Assembly (NCBI GenBank): GCA_030761205.1
Contig: JAULJL010000028.1
Coordinates: 18,341,001-18,405,000 of the forward strand
Length of the DNA stretch: 64,000 nt
Source of the DNA: Fremontodendron californicum
Lineage: Eukaryota > Streptophyta > Magnoliopsida > Malvales > Malvaceae
Direction of reading: 5' to 3'
Position numbers and translations under genes: made by a program. Shown here one piece after another: positions 1-10,750 of the stretch (position 1 is its first letter; every line of letters starts with the position of its first letter). The notes under the pieces were generated by a model. That model was given only the letters and a program-made list of their open reading frames with translations, was not told the DNA's origin and ran no database searches.

Positions 1-850
1 GTCTAGAAGAACGACCGAGGGCATGTGCATCACTCATAAGCAATCATCTCTTTATTGGGCTTTGCATCTGCACTGTGTCAGCAAGCATTTGCATCATTCA
101 AGATTATTTGCATTAGCACTATTCCATGAACATTGGCATTTTACCATTATATTTACATCCCTTATCGATATTTGCATTTGCGTCATCTCAAGCAATTGCA
201 TCTTTTTTAGAATCATTGCATTTTCATTATTATGTGGCAACTGCAGTTACACCATTCATAGACCACTTACATGAACACGATTAGTAGGGGCATCTGCATA
301 ATTCCATGAAGTAGTTGCTTCGTCAGCGCCAATTTTTGCTTTTACATCATTTAGAAGCATTTGCACATTGTTAATCTTATTCTGCATCATTCCATGAAGT
401 AGTTGCGTTATTTGAGGATCTTTGCATTTGCATCATTTAGAATCATTTGCATCAACCTAAGTCATTTGCATTTGCACAATAAAGCATTAGAAGCATTTGC
501 ATCAACAAAAGCCAGTTGCATTTGCACCATGAAGCATCTGCATCTTATTCAACATCTGCATCATGAAGCATTTGTATCACTATTGATCTTTGCATTTGCA
601 TCAATTAGAAGCATCTTGCACATTACTAATCTTTGCATTTGCATCATGAAGCATTTGCATCACTATTGATCTTTGCATTTGCATCAATTAGAAGCATCTT
701 GCACCAATCCAAGATATATGCATCTACATTTAGAAGCATTTACATCTTATTCAATATCTACGTCTGCATTTAGAAGCATTTGCATCAATCCAGGACATCT
801 GCATCAAGAAGCATTTGCATCAATCCAAGCGTTTGCATCCTCTTTCGAAT
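1..850. repeat. Degenerate GCATTTGCATC short-unit array, 3' region of Ogre O3
   Basis: The stretch is built from imperfect copies of a motif around GCATTTGCATC, mixed with CATGAAGCATTTG-like variants. Reading frames here are repeat-driven (His/Leu/Ile/Cys rich) and not credible genes. The position upstream of further arrays, a PPT and an LTR start fits the tandem-repeat-rich 3' untranslated part known for Ogre/Tat elements. The array probably begins before the window. Confidence 0.75.
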
Positions 851-865
851 CCTCCTGGTTAATTT

Positions 866-1690
866 CCAACATATTTAGCAATTTTTGGTTTCATCCAAAT
901 TTTTTTCCACTTTCTGGTTTCATCCATGCCTTTTAATCTCTAGTTTCATCCAGATCTTAATCAATTTTTTGGTTTCACCCATGTTATTTCAATTCTCGGG
1001 TTTCATCCAGATCTCTTTCAATTTTATGGTTTCACCCATGACTTTAACCTCTGGTTCCATCCAGATCATTTTCAAATTTATGGTTTCACCCATGCCTTTA
1101 ATCTCTTTCAATTTTATAATTTCACCCATGCCTTCAATTCCCTGGTTTCATCCAGATCTTTTTCAACTTTCTAGTTTCACCCATGCCTTCAATTCCCTGG
1201 TTTCATCCAGATCTCTTTCAATTTTATGGTTTCATCCATGACTTTAACCTCTGCTTCCATCCAGATCAATTTCAAATTTATGGTTTCACCTATGCCTTTA
1301 ATCTCTGGTTTCATCCAGATCTCTTTCAATTTTATGGTTTCACTCATGTTTTTCAAATTTCTGGTTCCATCCAGATCGTTTTCAAATTTCTAGTTTCACC
1401 CATGCCTTCAATTCCCTAGTTTCATCCAGATCTCTTTCAATTTTATGGTTTCACCCATGCCTTCAATTCCCTGGTTTCATCCAGATCTTTTTCAACTTTC
1501 TGGTTTCAACCATGTCATTTCAATTTCTGGTTTCATCCATATCTTTCTCAATTTTTTGGTTTCAACCATGTCATTTCAATTTCTGGTTTCATCCAGATCT
1601 TTCTCATTTTTTTGGTTTCACCCATGTCATTTCAATCTCTGGCTTCATCCAGATCTTCTTCAATTTTCGATTTCACCCATGCCAGTAAGG
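866..1690. repeat. Tandem array, about 56-bp unit
   Basis: Units have the form TTTCATCCAGATC ... TTTCACCCATG, with a period of roughly 56 bp and 10-20 percent divergence between copies by eye. Three forward frames stay open through it only because the repeat lacks stops. This is the second of four different arrays stacked in the 3' region of O3. Confidence 0.8.
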
Positions 1691-1703
1691 TTAGCACAAG
1701 ACA

Positions 1704-3240
1704 GGATAAGACCCCAAGACCATCGTCGAGGTATTTTCTTTTGTTTCAAATCTAATTCATTCTGTTTCATCAAATGAGTCGAGCCTTGAGACTATTGTCG
1801 AGGTATTTCCTTTTGTTTTAAATCGAATTCGTTCTGTTTTATCAAATGAATCGAGCCTTGAGACCACCGTCGAGGTATTTCTTTTTGTTTTAAATCGAAT
1901 TCATTCTGTTTTATCAAATGAGTCGAACCTTGAGACCACCGTTGAGGTATTTCCTTTTGTTTTAAATTGAATTCTTTTTGTTTTATCAAATGAGTCGAAC
2001 CTTGAGACCACCGTCGAGGTATTTTCTTTTGTTTTAAATTGAATTCATTCTGTTTTATCAAATGAGTCGAGCCTTGAGACTATCGTCGAGGTATTTCCTT
2101 TTGTTTTAAATCGAATTCATTTTGTTTTATCAAATGAGTCGAGCCTTGAAACCACCGTCGAGGTATTTCTTTTTGTTTTAAATCGAATTCATTCTGTTTT
2201 ATCAAATGAGTCGAACCTTGAGACTACCGTCGAGGTATTTCCTTTTGTTTTAAATCGAATTCATTCTGTTTTATCAAATGAGTCGAGCCTTGAGACCACC
2301 GTCGAGGTATTTCTTTTTGTTTTAAATCGAACTCATTCTGTTTTATCAAATGAGTCGAACCTTGAGACTACCGTCGAGGTATTTCCTTTTGTTTTAAATC
2401 GAATTCATTCTGTTTTATCAAATGAGTCAAACCTTGAGACTATCGTCAAGGTATTTCCTTTTGTTTTAAATCGAATTCATTCTATTTTATCAAATGAGTC
2501 GAGCCTTGAGACCACCGTCGAGGAATTTCTTTTTGTTTTAAATGGAATTCATTCTATTTTATCAAATGAGTCGAACCTTGAAACCACCGTCGAGGTATTC
2601 CTTTTGTTTTAAATCCTATTCATTCTATTTTATCAAATGATTCGAGCCTTGAGACCTCCGTCGAGATATTTCTTTTTGTTTTAAATCAAATTCATTCTGT
2701 TTCATCAAATGAGTCGAGCCTTGAGACCTCCGTCGAGGTATTCCTTTTTGTTTTAAATCGAATTCATTCTGTTTTATCAAATGAGTCGAACCTTGAGACC
2801 ACCGTCGAGGTATTTTCTTTTGTTTTAAATCGAATTCATTCTGTTTTATCAAATGAGTCGAGCCTTGAGACCACCGTCGAGGTATTTCTTTATGTTTTAA
2901 ATCGAATTCATTCTGTTTTATCAAATGAGTCGAACCTTGAGACTACCGTCGAGGTATTTCTTTTTGTTTTAAATCGAATTCATTATGTTTTATCAAATAA
3001 GTCGAGCCTTGAGACCACCGTCGAGGTATTACCTTTTGTTTTAAATCGAATTCATTCTGTTTTATCAAATGAGTCGAGCCTTGAGACCACCGTCGAGGTA
3101 TTTCTTTATGTTTTAAATCGAATTCATTCTGTTTTATCAAATGAGTCGAACCTTGAGACTACCGTCGAGGTATTTCTTTTTGTTTTAAATCGAATTCATT
3201 ATGTTTTATCAAATAAGTCGAGCCTTGAGACTATCCTCAA
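1704..3240. repeat. Tandem array, 72-bp unit, about 21 copies
   Basis: Successive GAGTCGAGCCTTGAG starts are 72 bp apart (for example 1776 and 1848). Each unit carries an EcoRI site (GAATTC) in most copies and a short inverted repeat, CCTTGA ... TCGAGG, around GACCACCG. Copies are highly similar, so the array expanded or homogenised fairly recently. Minus-strand frames such as 2625-2924 are repeat artefacts. Confidence 0.9.
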
Positions 3241-3425
3241 GGTGTTTTTCTGTCAAAATCATGGATAAGACCTTCGGGCACAATTCTTCAGACCTTCGGG
3301 TATTTTTTTAAAGTCGCATATAGCGCAATTTTCCAAATCATATATCAGACCTTCGGGCACCGTTTTTAAGACCTACAGGCACAATTACACAAAATCATGG
3401 ATAAGACCTCCAGTCACCATATTCA

Positions 3426-3915
3426 GAAAGTACTTTTGGTTTCGCCCAAGTCATCACCTTGAAAATTATCTACGGTTTCGCCTAGATAACTTTTCAAATT
3501 CTGGTTTTGCCCAAGTTATCACCTTGAAAATTATCTACAGTTTCGCCTAGATAACTTTTCGACTTTTGGCTTCATCCAGGTCATCACCTTGAAAATTATC
3601 TATTGTTTCGCCTAAATAACTTTTCGACTTTTGGTTTCGCCCAAGTCATCACCGTGAAAATTATCTACGGTTTCGCCTAGATAACTTTTCGACTTCTGGT
3701 TTTGTCCAAGTCATCACCTTGAAAATTATCTACGGTTTCGCCTAGATAACTTTTCAACTTTTGGCTTCGTCCAGGTCATCACCTTGAAAATTATCTATTG
3801 TTTCGCCTAAATAACTTTTCGACTTTTGGTTTCATCCAAGTCATCACCTTGAAAATTATCTATGGTTTCGCCTAGATAGCTTTTCGATTTTTGATTCTGC
3901 CCAAATCATCACTTT
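3426..3915. repeat. Tandem array, about 65-bp unit, about 7 copies
   Basis: Units read ACCTTGAAAATTATCTA, then a CGGTTTCGCC centre, then TAGATAACTTTTCGAC. The arms TTATCTA and TAGATAA form a small hairpin in every copy. The preceding stretch 3241-3425 holds irregular GACCTTCGGGCAC repeats. The following stretch 3916-4150 is unique, AT-rich spacer in which I see no gene. Confidence 0.85.
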
Positions 3916-4150
3916 GCAAATCGAACTCGTTTCCTTAAGACGGGCTGAGCCTTGATTAGTTAGGGAACTCAATTTATGGACAAAATCTTCTATTTATAGC
4001 TTTTTCAATAATAATAAAAAAAGAAAAAAAGAATGAATGAAAAAATGATGAATGAAAATCCCTTTTCCTTCTCTCCACATGTGATTTCACTGACCGGACA
4101 AAATTGTTGTCTATTTTATCTTTGCCTAATTCCTGATTCTCAGCGATAGC

Positions 4151-4164
4151 CAAAGAGGGGCAGC
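4151..4164 (+). promoter_or_regulatory. Polypurine tract of Ogre O3
   Basis: CAAAGAGGGGCAGC lies directly before the LTR start TGTAGACACC. An almost identical tract (ACAAAGAGGGGCAAC) precedes the O1 3' LTR at 41843. A PPT abutting an LTR marks that LTR as the 3' one, so the body of O3 lies to the left of the window. Confidence 0.85.
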
Positions 4165-4531
4165 TGTAGACACCTAATTTTGTCTGGGCCTTTTAAAACC
4201 AATTTTGATTTGTCCCCCTCTCGGGTTTAATATTTCTGTAAAAGTCATGGTCGCGATTTTAGATTTTTAAAATGTTCTAAACTATATATATCCTTTTTAG
4301 CTTTAATTGTTCAAATAAAACCGGATCATAAAATTACCAATTTTAAAATTCAATTTAAACCCGAAGTGAAAAGTTTAATCTTGAGCTTTTATAGATTTTT
4401 AAAATAAAAATTTTAATTGAAAAAGACTTGAAAAGATAAAGGAAGGGTAACTTAGACATTACCTATCTTTTATTTAGGTTAGGATATGAGTTAAAATAGG
4501 TCAGGAGAGGAATAAAAAAGGGGAGGCCGAT

Positions 4532-4539
4532 TATAAATA
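4532..4539 (+). promoter_or_regulatory. TATA box of O3 LTR
   Basis: TATAAATA sits in a GC-richer context (GGGGAGGCCGATTATAAATAGAGAG) about 370 bp into the LTR, followed by a purine-rich leader. It is a plausible U3 promoter. The captured gene fragments start about 210 bp downstream, so they would be transcribed from it. Confidence 0.55.
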
Positions 4540-4750
4540 GAGAGAAAGGACTGGCAGCTGGAGGGGAGAAAAAGAAAAAGCTTGGTTTCATTTTTTTATG
4601 GAGCTGAAAGCTAAAAGAAAGAAAAGGAAAAAGCTATTTTTTTTAGGAAGTTGGTGGCTGAAAGGATAAAAAGAAAAAAGAGTTTAAAAAAAAAAGAAAA
4701 ATTTTGGCAGCTCCTTAGCCGAAACCAGAGACCGCAGCAGCTGAAACAGC

Positions 4751-5305
4751 CATGGGGTTTAACATACGTGTCACTGCTTTGGAGGAAGAAGCAATCCGAA
4801 CTGATGATGTTCTTGTAGAGGGTCAGGTGTTGGGATTACCGTGAGCATTCTTCTATTGTGCGAGTTAACCACCCAACTCGCCCTGACAAGGCTCGTCATT
4901 TGGGTTACAAAGCTAAGCAGGTTTATGTTGTTTATCATGTCCGTGTAAGATGTGGTGAAATGAAGAGAGCAATTTCTAAATGTATTGTGTATGGGAATCC
5001 CACGAACAATAGTGTTACTTAGCTAAAATTGCAGCGCAGCAAACGTAGTTGCAGGAGAACAAGCTGGTTGAAAGTTTGATGGCTTTATGGTTGTGAATTC
5101 GTATTGGATCAATGAGGATTCAACATACAAATACTTTGAGGTCATCTTGGTTGATCCTGCCCACCACAGAGGTTTCTTAAACTGGTCTCATCTGATTTTC
5201 ACATATACTAGAAAAGTACTGCTAATCAATAAAGGAGCAGTAAATTCATGTAGAGTCAGTCCATCACGATTGGATGAGAGATGGCTTATTGACCATAGGC
5301 AATAG
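4751..5305 (+). pseudogene. Ribosomal protein L15 (RPL15/eL15) processed pseudogene
   Basis: Translation across frames gives recognisable cytosolic 60S protein L15: WRKKQSE, then VRCWDYREHSSIVRV, NHPTRPDKARHLGYKAKQ, IVYGNPTNNSVT, LKLQRSKRS and NSYWINEDSTYKYFEVILVD. The product is a structural rRNA-binding protein of the large subunit. The copy has in-frame stops, frameshifts and a shortened N-terminus after an ATG at 4751, and breaks up after the VDPAHHR stretch. No introns interrupt the homology, although plant RPL15 genes carry introns, so it derives from spliced mRNA. It is on the same strand as the LTR and next to two other unrelated gene fragments. Confidence 0.85.
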
Positions 5306-5439
5306 GAGTTCGGTAATCTGGGCTAGCTAGTTTGAGAAAGAGAAACCTTCTAGTTTGAAATGGATTTTGTTTTTTTTTTTTTTTTTTACAAAGAATTCAG
5401 TTTACTGTTACTAAAAAAATTCACATGAGTCGTGATCAT

Positions 5440-6300
5440 TTACAGTTATTATACACTGCTTTACTTATAAATGATCTACTAACCGAAGAAAACTTTGACA
5501 AGGAAGTTGGTCAAGACATAGGAGCTCTCGTCGAGTTCTATGCTCCTTGGTGTGAACACTGTAAGAAGCTAGCTCCCGAGTATGAACAGTTTGGCGCGAG
5601 TTTCAAGAAGGCTAAATCTGTTTTGATGGGAAAGGTGGATTGTGAGGAGCATAAGAGTGTATGCAGCAAATATCGGTGTTCAAGGCTACCCAGCTATTCA
5701 GTGGTTTCCTAAAGGCTCTTTGGAACCTAAGAAGTATGAAGGACCACGCACCGCAAAGGACCTTACTGAGTTTATGAATACTAAAGGAGGGACCAATGTG
5801 AAGATAGCCACTGTGCCATCCAATGTTGCAGTGCTAAATGCTGATAATTTTAATGAGGTTGTCTTTGACGAGACCAAAGATGTGTTGGCTGAGTTTTATG
5901 CTCCTTGGTGTGGCCCTTGCAAAACCTTGCTCCTATCTATGAAAAGGGCAACAAAGCTGGTGAAACTATAATGATGGTAGGGATTTTGATGACGTTGTTA
6001 CTTTCATCAATGAGAAGTGTTGCATCAATCATGGTGCAAAAGGGTAGCTAACTTCAAAGAATGGTATTTTGTCAAGTTTGGATGCATTGGTGAGGGAGTT
6101 TGTGGTTTCTAGCAGTGAAGATAAGAAAGTAGTCTTTTCTAAGATTGAAGTGGAAGTTGAGAAGCTTAAGGTTCCACTGTGAGGTATGGAAAGATATACT
6201 TGGAAGCTGCTAAAAGCTGTTTGGAGAAAGGTGCTGATTATCCCAAGAAGCAAAATGAGCAGCTGCAGCACATTCTTGACGAGGTCTTCAAAAATGGCAT
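5440..6300 (+). pseudogene. Protein disulfide isomerase (PDIL2-like) processed pseudogene
   Basis: Two thioredoxin domains are visible. The first has LTEENFDKEVGQD and APWCEHCKKLAPEYE (5476-5590), then YPAIQWFPKGSLEPKKYEG (about 5690-5750). The second has VAEFYAPWC-type sequence ending APWCGPCK near 5930. Homology resumes after a deletion, with SLDALVREFV and YGKIYLEAAK-like sequence up to about 6290, which fits the C-terminal ERp29-type domain of plant PDIL2 proteins. These are ER oxidoreductases. Active-site motifs are altered (CEHC and CGPC instead of CGHC) and there are several frameshifts. The multi-exon parent is represented without introns, so this is cDNA-derived. It is not functional. 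Confidence 0.85.
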
Positions 6301-6309
6301 CAGCAACCG

Positions 6310-6520
6310 GGAGAGAAGATGGTCATTTCAAGTTGTCTGAAAACTAGTAAGCTTGTAATCAACAAAGGTGACATTACTTAGTGGTTTGTTGATGGCTCCT
6401 CCGATGCTATTGTCAATCCTGCAAAACAGAAAATGCTTGGAGATGGTGGCGCAGATGGAGCCGTACATAGGGATGCTAGTCTAGAACTTCGACGTGCATG
6501 CTATAAGGTCCCAAAACTGG
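6310..6520 (+). pseudogene. Macro-domain (ADP-ribose-binding) protein pseudogene fragment
   Basis: The conceptual translation includes LVINKGDIT, a stop, WFVDGSSDAIVNPAKQKMLG, then GGADGAVHRDASLELRRACYKVP. This is the N-terminal half of a macro domain, whose GGGGADGAIHRAAG-type loop binds ADP-ribose. Here that loop is changed (GDGGADGAVHRDAS). The fragment ends abruptly after KVPKL. It directly follows the PDI fragment in the same orientation. It is broken by a stop and truncated. Confidence 0.8.
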
Positions 6521-7079
6521 TAGGAGCAATTTTGGTAGCTTTGGGAAACCAAACAAAAAAGAGAATTTTGAATGGAAAAATAGGAAATGGTTTTTGCGAA
6601 AGGGACAAGCAAAAGGTAATATTCTTTTATTTTATTTTATTTTGTATTTTATTTTGTATTTTTATTTTGTATTTATTTTGTATTTTTTTGTATTTTTTTT
6701 TGTATTTTTTTTTTATGTTTATTGTGCTTGCTTTGGATATAGTATATTATGGTGTATATTTGGTGTTTGATAATTTACTCTTATACAGCTAACTTTGCTT
6801 GCCTTGAACATGGTCTATTGTGGTGCATGCCTTAATGCCATTTTGCATATTCATAACATTTTAATAAATAAGGTAATATTCCTGAGTTCAATAATTCATG
6901 GTTTTCTCTGCTGGGTCTGTTGGAGAGAATATCATTAATTATTAACGAAGGACTACCTTTTTCTAAAATAAGATGAGTCAAAATTTTTTGAAATAAATAA
7001 AACTTTCTCTGTTTTGCCGGGTCTGCCGGGGAACATGAAAAGATTTTGGAATTAATAAACTCCGAGTCATTCTCAAGTA

Positions 7080-7450
7080 AATTCACTTTATGCCATGTCA
7101 TCTTAGGTCATTTCACATGTCATGTCACTTGCCATGTCATCTTATGTCATCCATATGCCATGTTATATTGCTTGTCATGTCGATTTCATTCACATGCTAT
7201 ATCGTCTTATGCCATGTCATTTATGTCATCCATATGCCATGTCATGTTGCTTGCCATGTCGATTTCATTCACATGCCCTGTCATCTTATGCCATGTCACA
7301 TGCCATGTCATTTTTATGTCATCTTGCTTGTCATGTCGATTTCATTCACATGTCATGTCATCTTATGCCATGTCACATGCCATGTCATTTCAGACACTAG
7401 GTCATGCATATTCCATGTCATTTAGTTCATGCATTTCATATCATGCCACT
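7080..7450. repeat. CATGTCAT short-unit array in O3 LTR
   Basis: Imperfect copies of ATGCCATGTCATCTTATG and related phrases. The same family of phrases forms the arrays at 51960-52760 and 53750-54090 of the O2 LTR. Open frames here (MPCHL-type translations) are repeat artefacts. The flanks 6840-7080 and 7450-8077 are ordinary LTR sequence without genes. Confidence 0.8.
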
Positions 7451-8085
7451 TGACTAATGACTTAGGCCAATTAATGGTTCAAAGTCATGCTCTCTTGAGT
7501 ATACTTGTGGAAAATTAAGGTTTGTCAAATTGATTATTCTACCTTTGTGATTTCTTTTACTTAGCCAATTTTTGTCTAACTTTTCAAAAGTCCTAGCTAC
7601 TGTTTTTGAGTCATTTTGTGAGTCTAAAATATTTTTACTTTGATTTTTAAATGATTTTATCAAAGGCAAAAATGTGTTTTGGCAAAACAGTTTTTTTTCA
7701 CCCAATACTCGTACTTTCCCGATTTTTCTTGGCAGTCACCTTTAATCAGAAAATTAAACCGATTTTTCCCGTGTAGTTTTACATGTCTTGAGTCTCCAGT
7801 ATTTTTTTAGATTTTTTTTGTAATTTTTAAAAATAGGGTAAAAAATCGTGGCTTAAAACTGGACAGTGGAGTCAGAATTGAATTTAAAAGAAAATCATTT
7901 TTCTGTTTTGGTTAAATTACTTAGAGGGGCTGATTAGGAAGTATAGCTACTGACTTAGGGTAGTTTCTAAGCCTTTTTAAACTCTAAAAATGATTTTTTA
8001 AGTCTAGGGTTAAGGGTGGCCAAGTCCGGGATTTTAAATTTAGGAAATTAGAGCCATTTAAAAAGGGGTTGAGCTAAGTTTTTAT

Positions 8086-9226
8086 TAGAGGTGGCAAAAT
8101 GAACCCGAACCCGAAAACCCGCCCAGGAAAACCCGAACCCGAACCCGCCCAAACCCGATTTGACCAAAAAGTCAAAAACCCGAACCCGAAAAAGCCCGAA
8201 CCCGAATGGGCCCGAACCCGAATAGACCCGAACCCGAATGGGCCCGAACCCGAATGGACCCGAACCCGAATGGACCCGAACCCGAATGAGCCCGAACCCT
8301 AATGAGCCCGAACCCGAATGAGCCCGAACCCGAATGGACCCGAACCCGAGACCGGCCCGAACCCGAATTTAATACTAAAAATAAAAATAAACAAATTGCA
8401 ATTATTTTTTTTTTACAAAGCAATAACTTTAATTATTAATTTTATTCTAATTTTTTTTAATAATTTAATTAAAATTTAATATATTATATATATATATATA
8501 TGATGAAATAATAATTTTATCAAAAAGTAAATTATATTTTGTACTTATAAGTTATAATTTTAACGTCTCATATCATGATGAATTTACAATCTAAATATTT
8601 TAAATTCTTGAAAATTTTAAAGATGTGAAAAAAAAATTGACAATAGTTCAATTAATCTATAAGGGTAAAAAAATTGACAATAATTCAATTATTTTGGCCT
8701 TTTGGGTTATACTTAGACCTGCTCACGGGCCGGGCAGCCCGCCCGGCCCGTATCGGGCCGGGCTTGGGCAGGATATTTTGTGTTCCGGCCCGGCCCGGAA
8801 CGGTAATTTTTATTATAATAATATTATTTTATTTAATTTTAATTATAAAAAAATAAAAACAAATTAAAAAAAATTATTTTTTTATTCCAATGAATAGTGT
8901 TTCGGGCCTAAACGGGCGGGCCAGGCCTGGGCAGAGAAAATAAAAAAAACTGGGCCGCGACCCGGCCCATAAGCAGCTCTAGTTATACTTATGCGGTTAG
9001 GTTAGGGTGGGTTTAATTGGATTATGGCTTTCATGTGATTTTATTTTAGCGGGTGGATTTAATGGGGTTTTGGGTTTTATGGCCTTTTGGTTTTGGGTAT
9101 ATTTATTATATATTAATAAATAATCATATTAATTATATATTTATTACGTATAATTTAAATATAAATTATATTATTTAGTACTACTTTATAATTTATACTT
9201 TATACTGATGAAAAAAATATAAGTAC

Positions 9227-9257
<31 letters not shown>

Positions 9258-9964
9258 CTTGACTATAAGCATAAATTTTTTGCATTTTATAAGTATATAA
9301 ACGAATAGATGAAGGCCAGGATTTATTTTTATAAGTTTTTTATTTTATAGTGAATATAAATTATAATGTATTTATATTTTGAAATTCGAGCTCATCAAAT
9401 CAATTATTTTAAATATCAATATATTAATTTATAATATATCATATTTTTTATAATAAATTATTTCAAAATTTGATTTTATATAACAAATTAATTTCTTATT
9501 CTTTTGGTGCTAACAAATATTAATTTTAAAAAATAAATATAATTAAAAATATCATATAATAGCAAAAGTATAAAAATAAAAATAATAATAATAATAAATT
9601 AATAATTTGTTTTTAGATATAAATATTTAAATTACGTAAAAATGATTACATCTAATATAAAATAAAATAATGTAAAACATACCCGTACCCAGATCGAACC
9701 CGAACCCAGACCGAACCCGAACCCGAATGGGCCCGAACCCGAATGAGCCCGAACCCGATGGGCCCGAACCCGAATGGGCCCGAACCCTAATGAGCCCGAA
9801 CCCGAATGAGCCCGAACCCGAATGGACCCGAACCCGAATGAGCCCGAACCCGGATGGACCCGAACCCGAATGAGCCCGAACCCGAATGAGCCTGAACCCG
9901 AATAAACCCGAACCCGAATGAACCCGACCCGAACCCGCCCGAACCCGCCCAATTGCCACCTCTA
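8086..9964. mobile_element. Non-autonomous hAT-like DNA transposon with CCCGAA arrays
   Basis: Termini are TAGAGGTGGCAA on the left and its reverse complement TTGCCACCTCTA on the right. An exact 8-bp target duplication GTTTTTAT lies at 8078-8085 and 9965-9972. Eight-bp duplications and TAGNGGTGGCAA-type ends are typical of plant hAT relatives. Both subterminal zones (about 8099-8370 and 9680-9950) are arrays of CCCGAACCCGAATG-like units, on the same strand rather than inverted. There is no transposase. The centre is AT-rich and hosts a second MITE. Confidence 0.85.
8714..8981. mobile_element. hAT-like MITE nested in the previous element
   Basis: A 268-bp element with imperfect terminal inverted repeats: left TAGACCTGCTCACGGGCCGG, right (reverse complement) TAGAGCTGCTTATGGGCCGG. 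The 8-bp target duplication GTTATACT lies at 8706-8713 and 8982-8989. GC-rich GGGCCGGG ends surround an AT-rich core. There is no coding capacity. It inserted after the host hAT-like element. Confidence 0.85.
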
Positions 9965-10750
9965 GTTTTTATTCTTAATCTAAGCTTTTCAAATTGTTTT
10001 CAAACAATCACAAAGTATATTTGTTTTAGAATATTTAATTTGACATATCTTCCTAAGATAACCGGATATCTTTTTAGATATACGAATTTCCTTAGTTAAA
10101 CTAAAAAATACATTTTCATGCATTGCATTTTTCATATTCATGCATTTTATATAATATGTGATTTTTGCTATAATAATTTCTATGATATTATTATGATTTT
10201 GAGTTATTTTATATTATTTATCATATGATTTGGAATATTTTATGATATCCTATGCTTTTTATTTAGTTATTTTTGTCATATTATTTAGCATATACTATGT
10301 TCATGCATTATTATTTTCATTTTTATTTTCATGCATATTATATGATAGCATTATTTTATATTCTATGTCATTTAAATAATATGCCATATCATTCATATTT
10401 GCCATGTCATTTAAATTAGTTCATTTCATATAGAATATATTATGTTACCTAGTTTATTTCATTTCATGTAGAATATATTATGTTACCTAGGTTATTTTAT
10501 TTCATTTAGGATATATTATGTCATTGAGGATATTTTATTTCATTTAGAATATATCATATGACTTAGGATATTACATTTCATATAAAATATATTATGTTAC
10601 CTAGGTCATTTCATTTCATTTAGAATATGTCATATAACTTAGGATATTTCATTTCATTTAGAATATGCTAAGACATTTAAATTATATCATATCATTTAGG
10701 ATTGCATTATATTATTTAGACTTTGCTATGTCATTTTATTTATGTCATGC

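Larger units (their letters stand above)
4165..10750 (+). mobile_element. 3' LTR of Ogre/Tat element O3, interrupted
   Basis: The LTR starts TGTAGACACC after a PPT. Blocks at 6870-7070, 7380-7560 and 9973-10200 match parts of the O2 LTR (49385-54745), including CTCTGCTGGGT, GACACTAGGTCATGCATATTCC and TAGATATACGAAT. This shows the LTR continues across the gene mosaic (4751-6520) and the hAT insertion (8086-9964). It is cut at 10751 by the 5' LTR of O1, and its right end is not found in the window. The order of some blocks differs from O2, so rearrangement is likely. 6610-6715 is a T-rich TTTTATTTTG simple repeat. Confidence 0.75.

Noticed and set aside
1704..3240. Regular direct repeats that could be mistaken for a CRISPR array
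   Set aside because: Units are contiguous with no unique spacers, and the context is plant retrotransposon 3' UTR.
5425..5971. Functional PDI gene
   Set aside because: Frameshifts, internal deletions and altered CxxC sites; only a pseudogene is supported.
7046..7453. Three overlapping Cys/His-rich ORFs
   Set aside because: They are translations of the CATGTCAT array in three frames.
8099..9950. CCCGAA repeats as telomere-like sequence and Gly/Ser/Arg-rich minus-strand ORFs as genes
   Set aside because: The unit is not the plant telomere repeat (CCCTAAA), it lies inside a hAT-like element, and the ORFs are only repeat translations.
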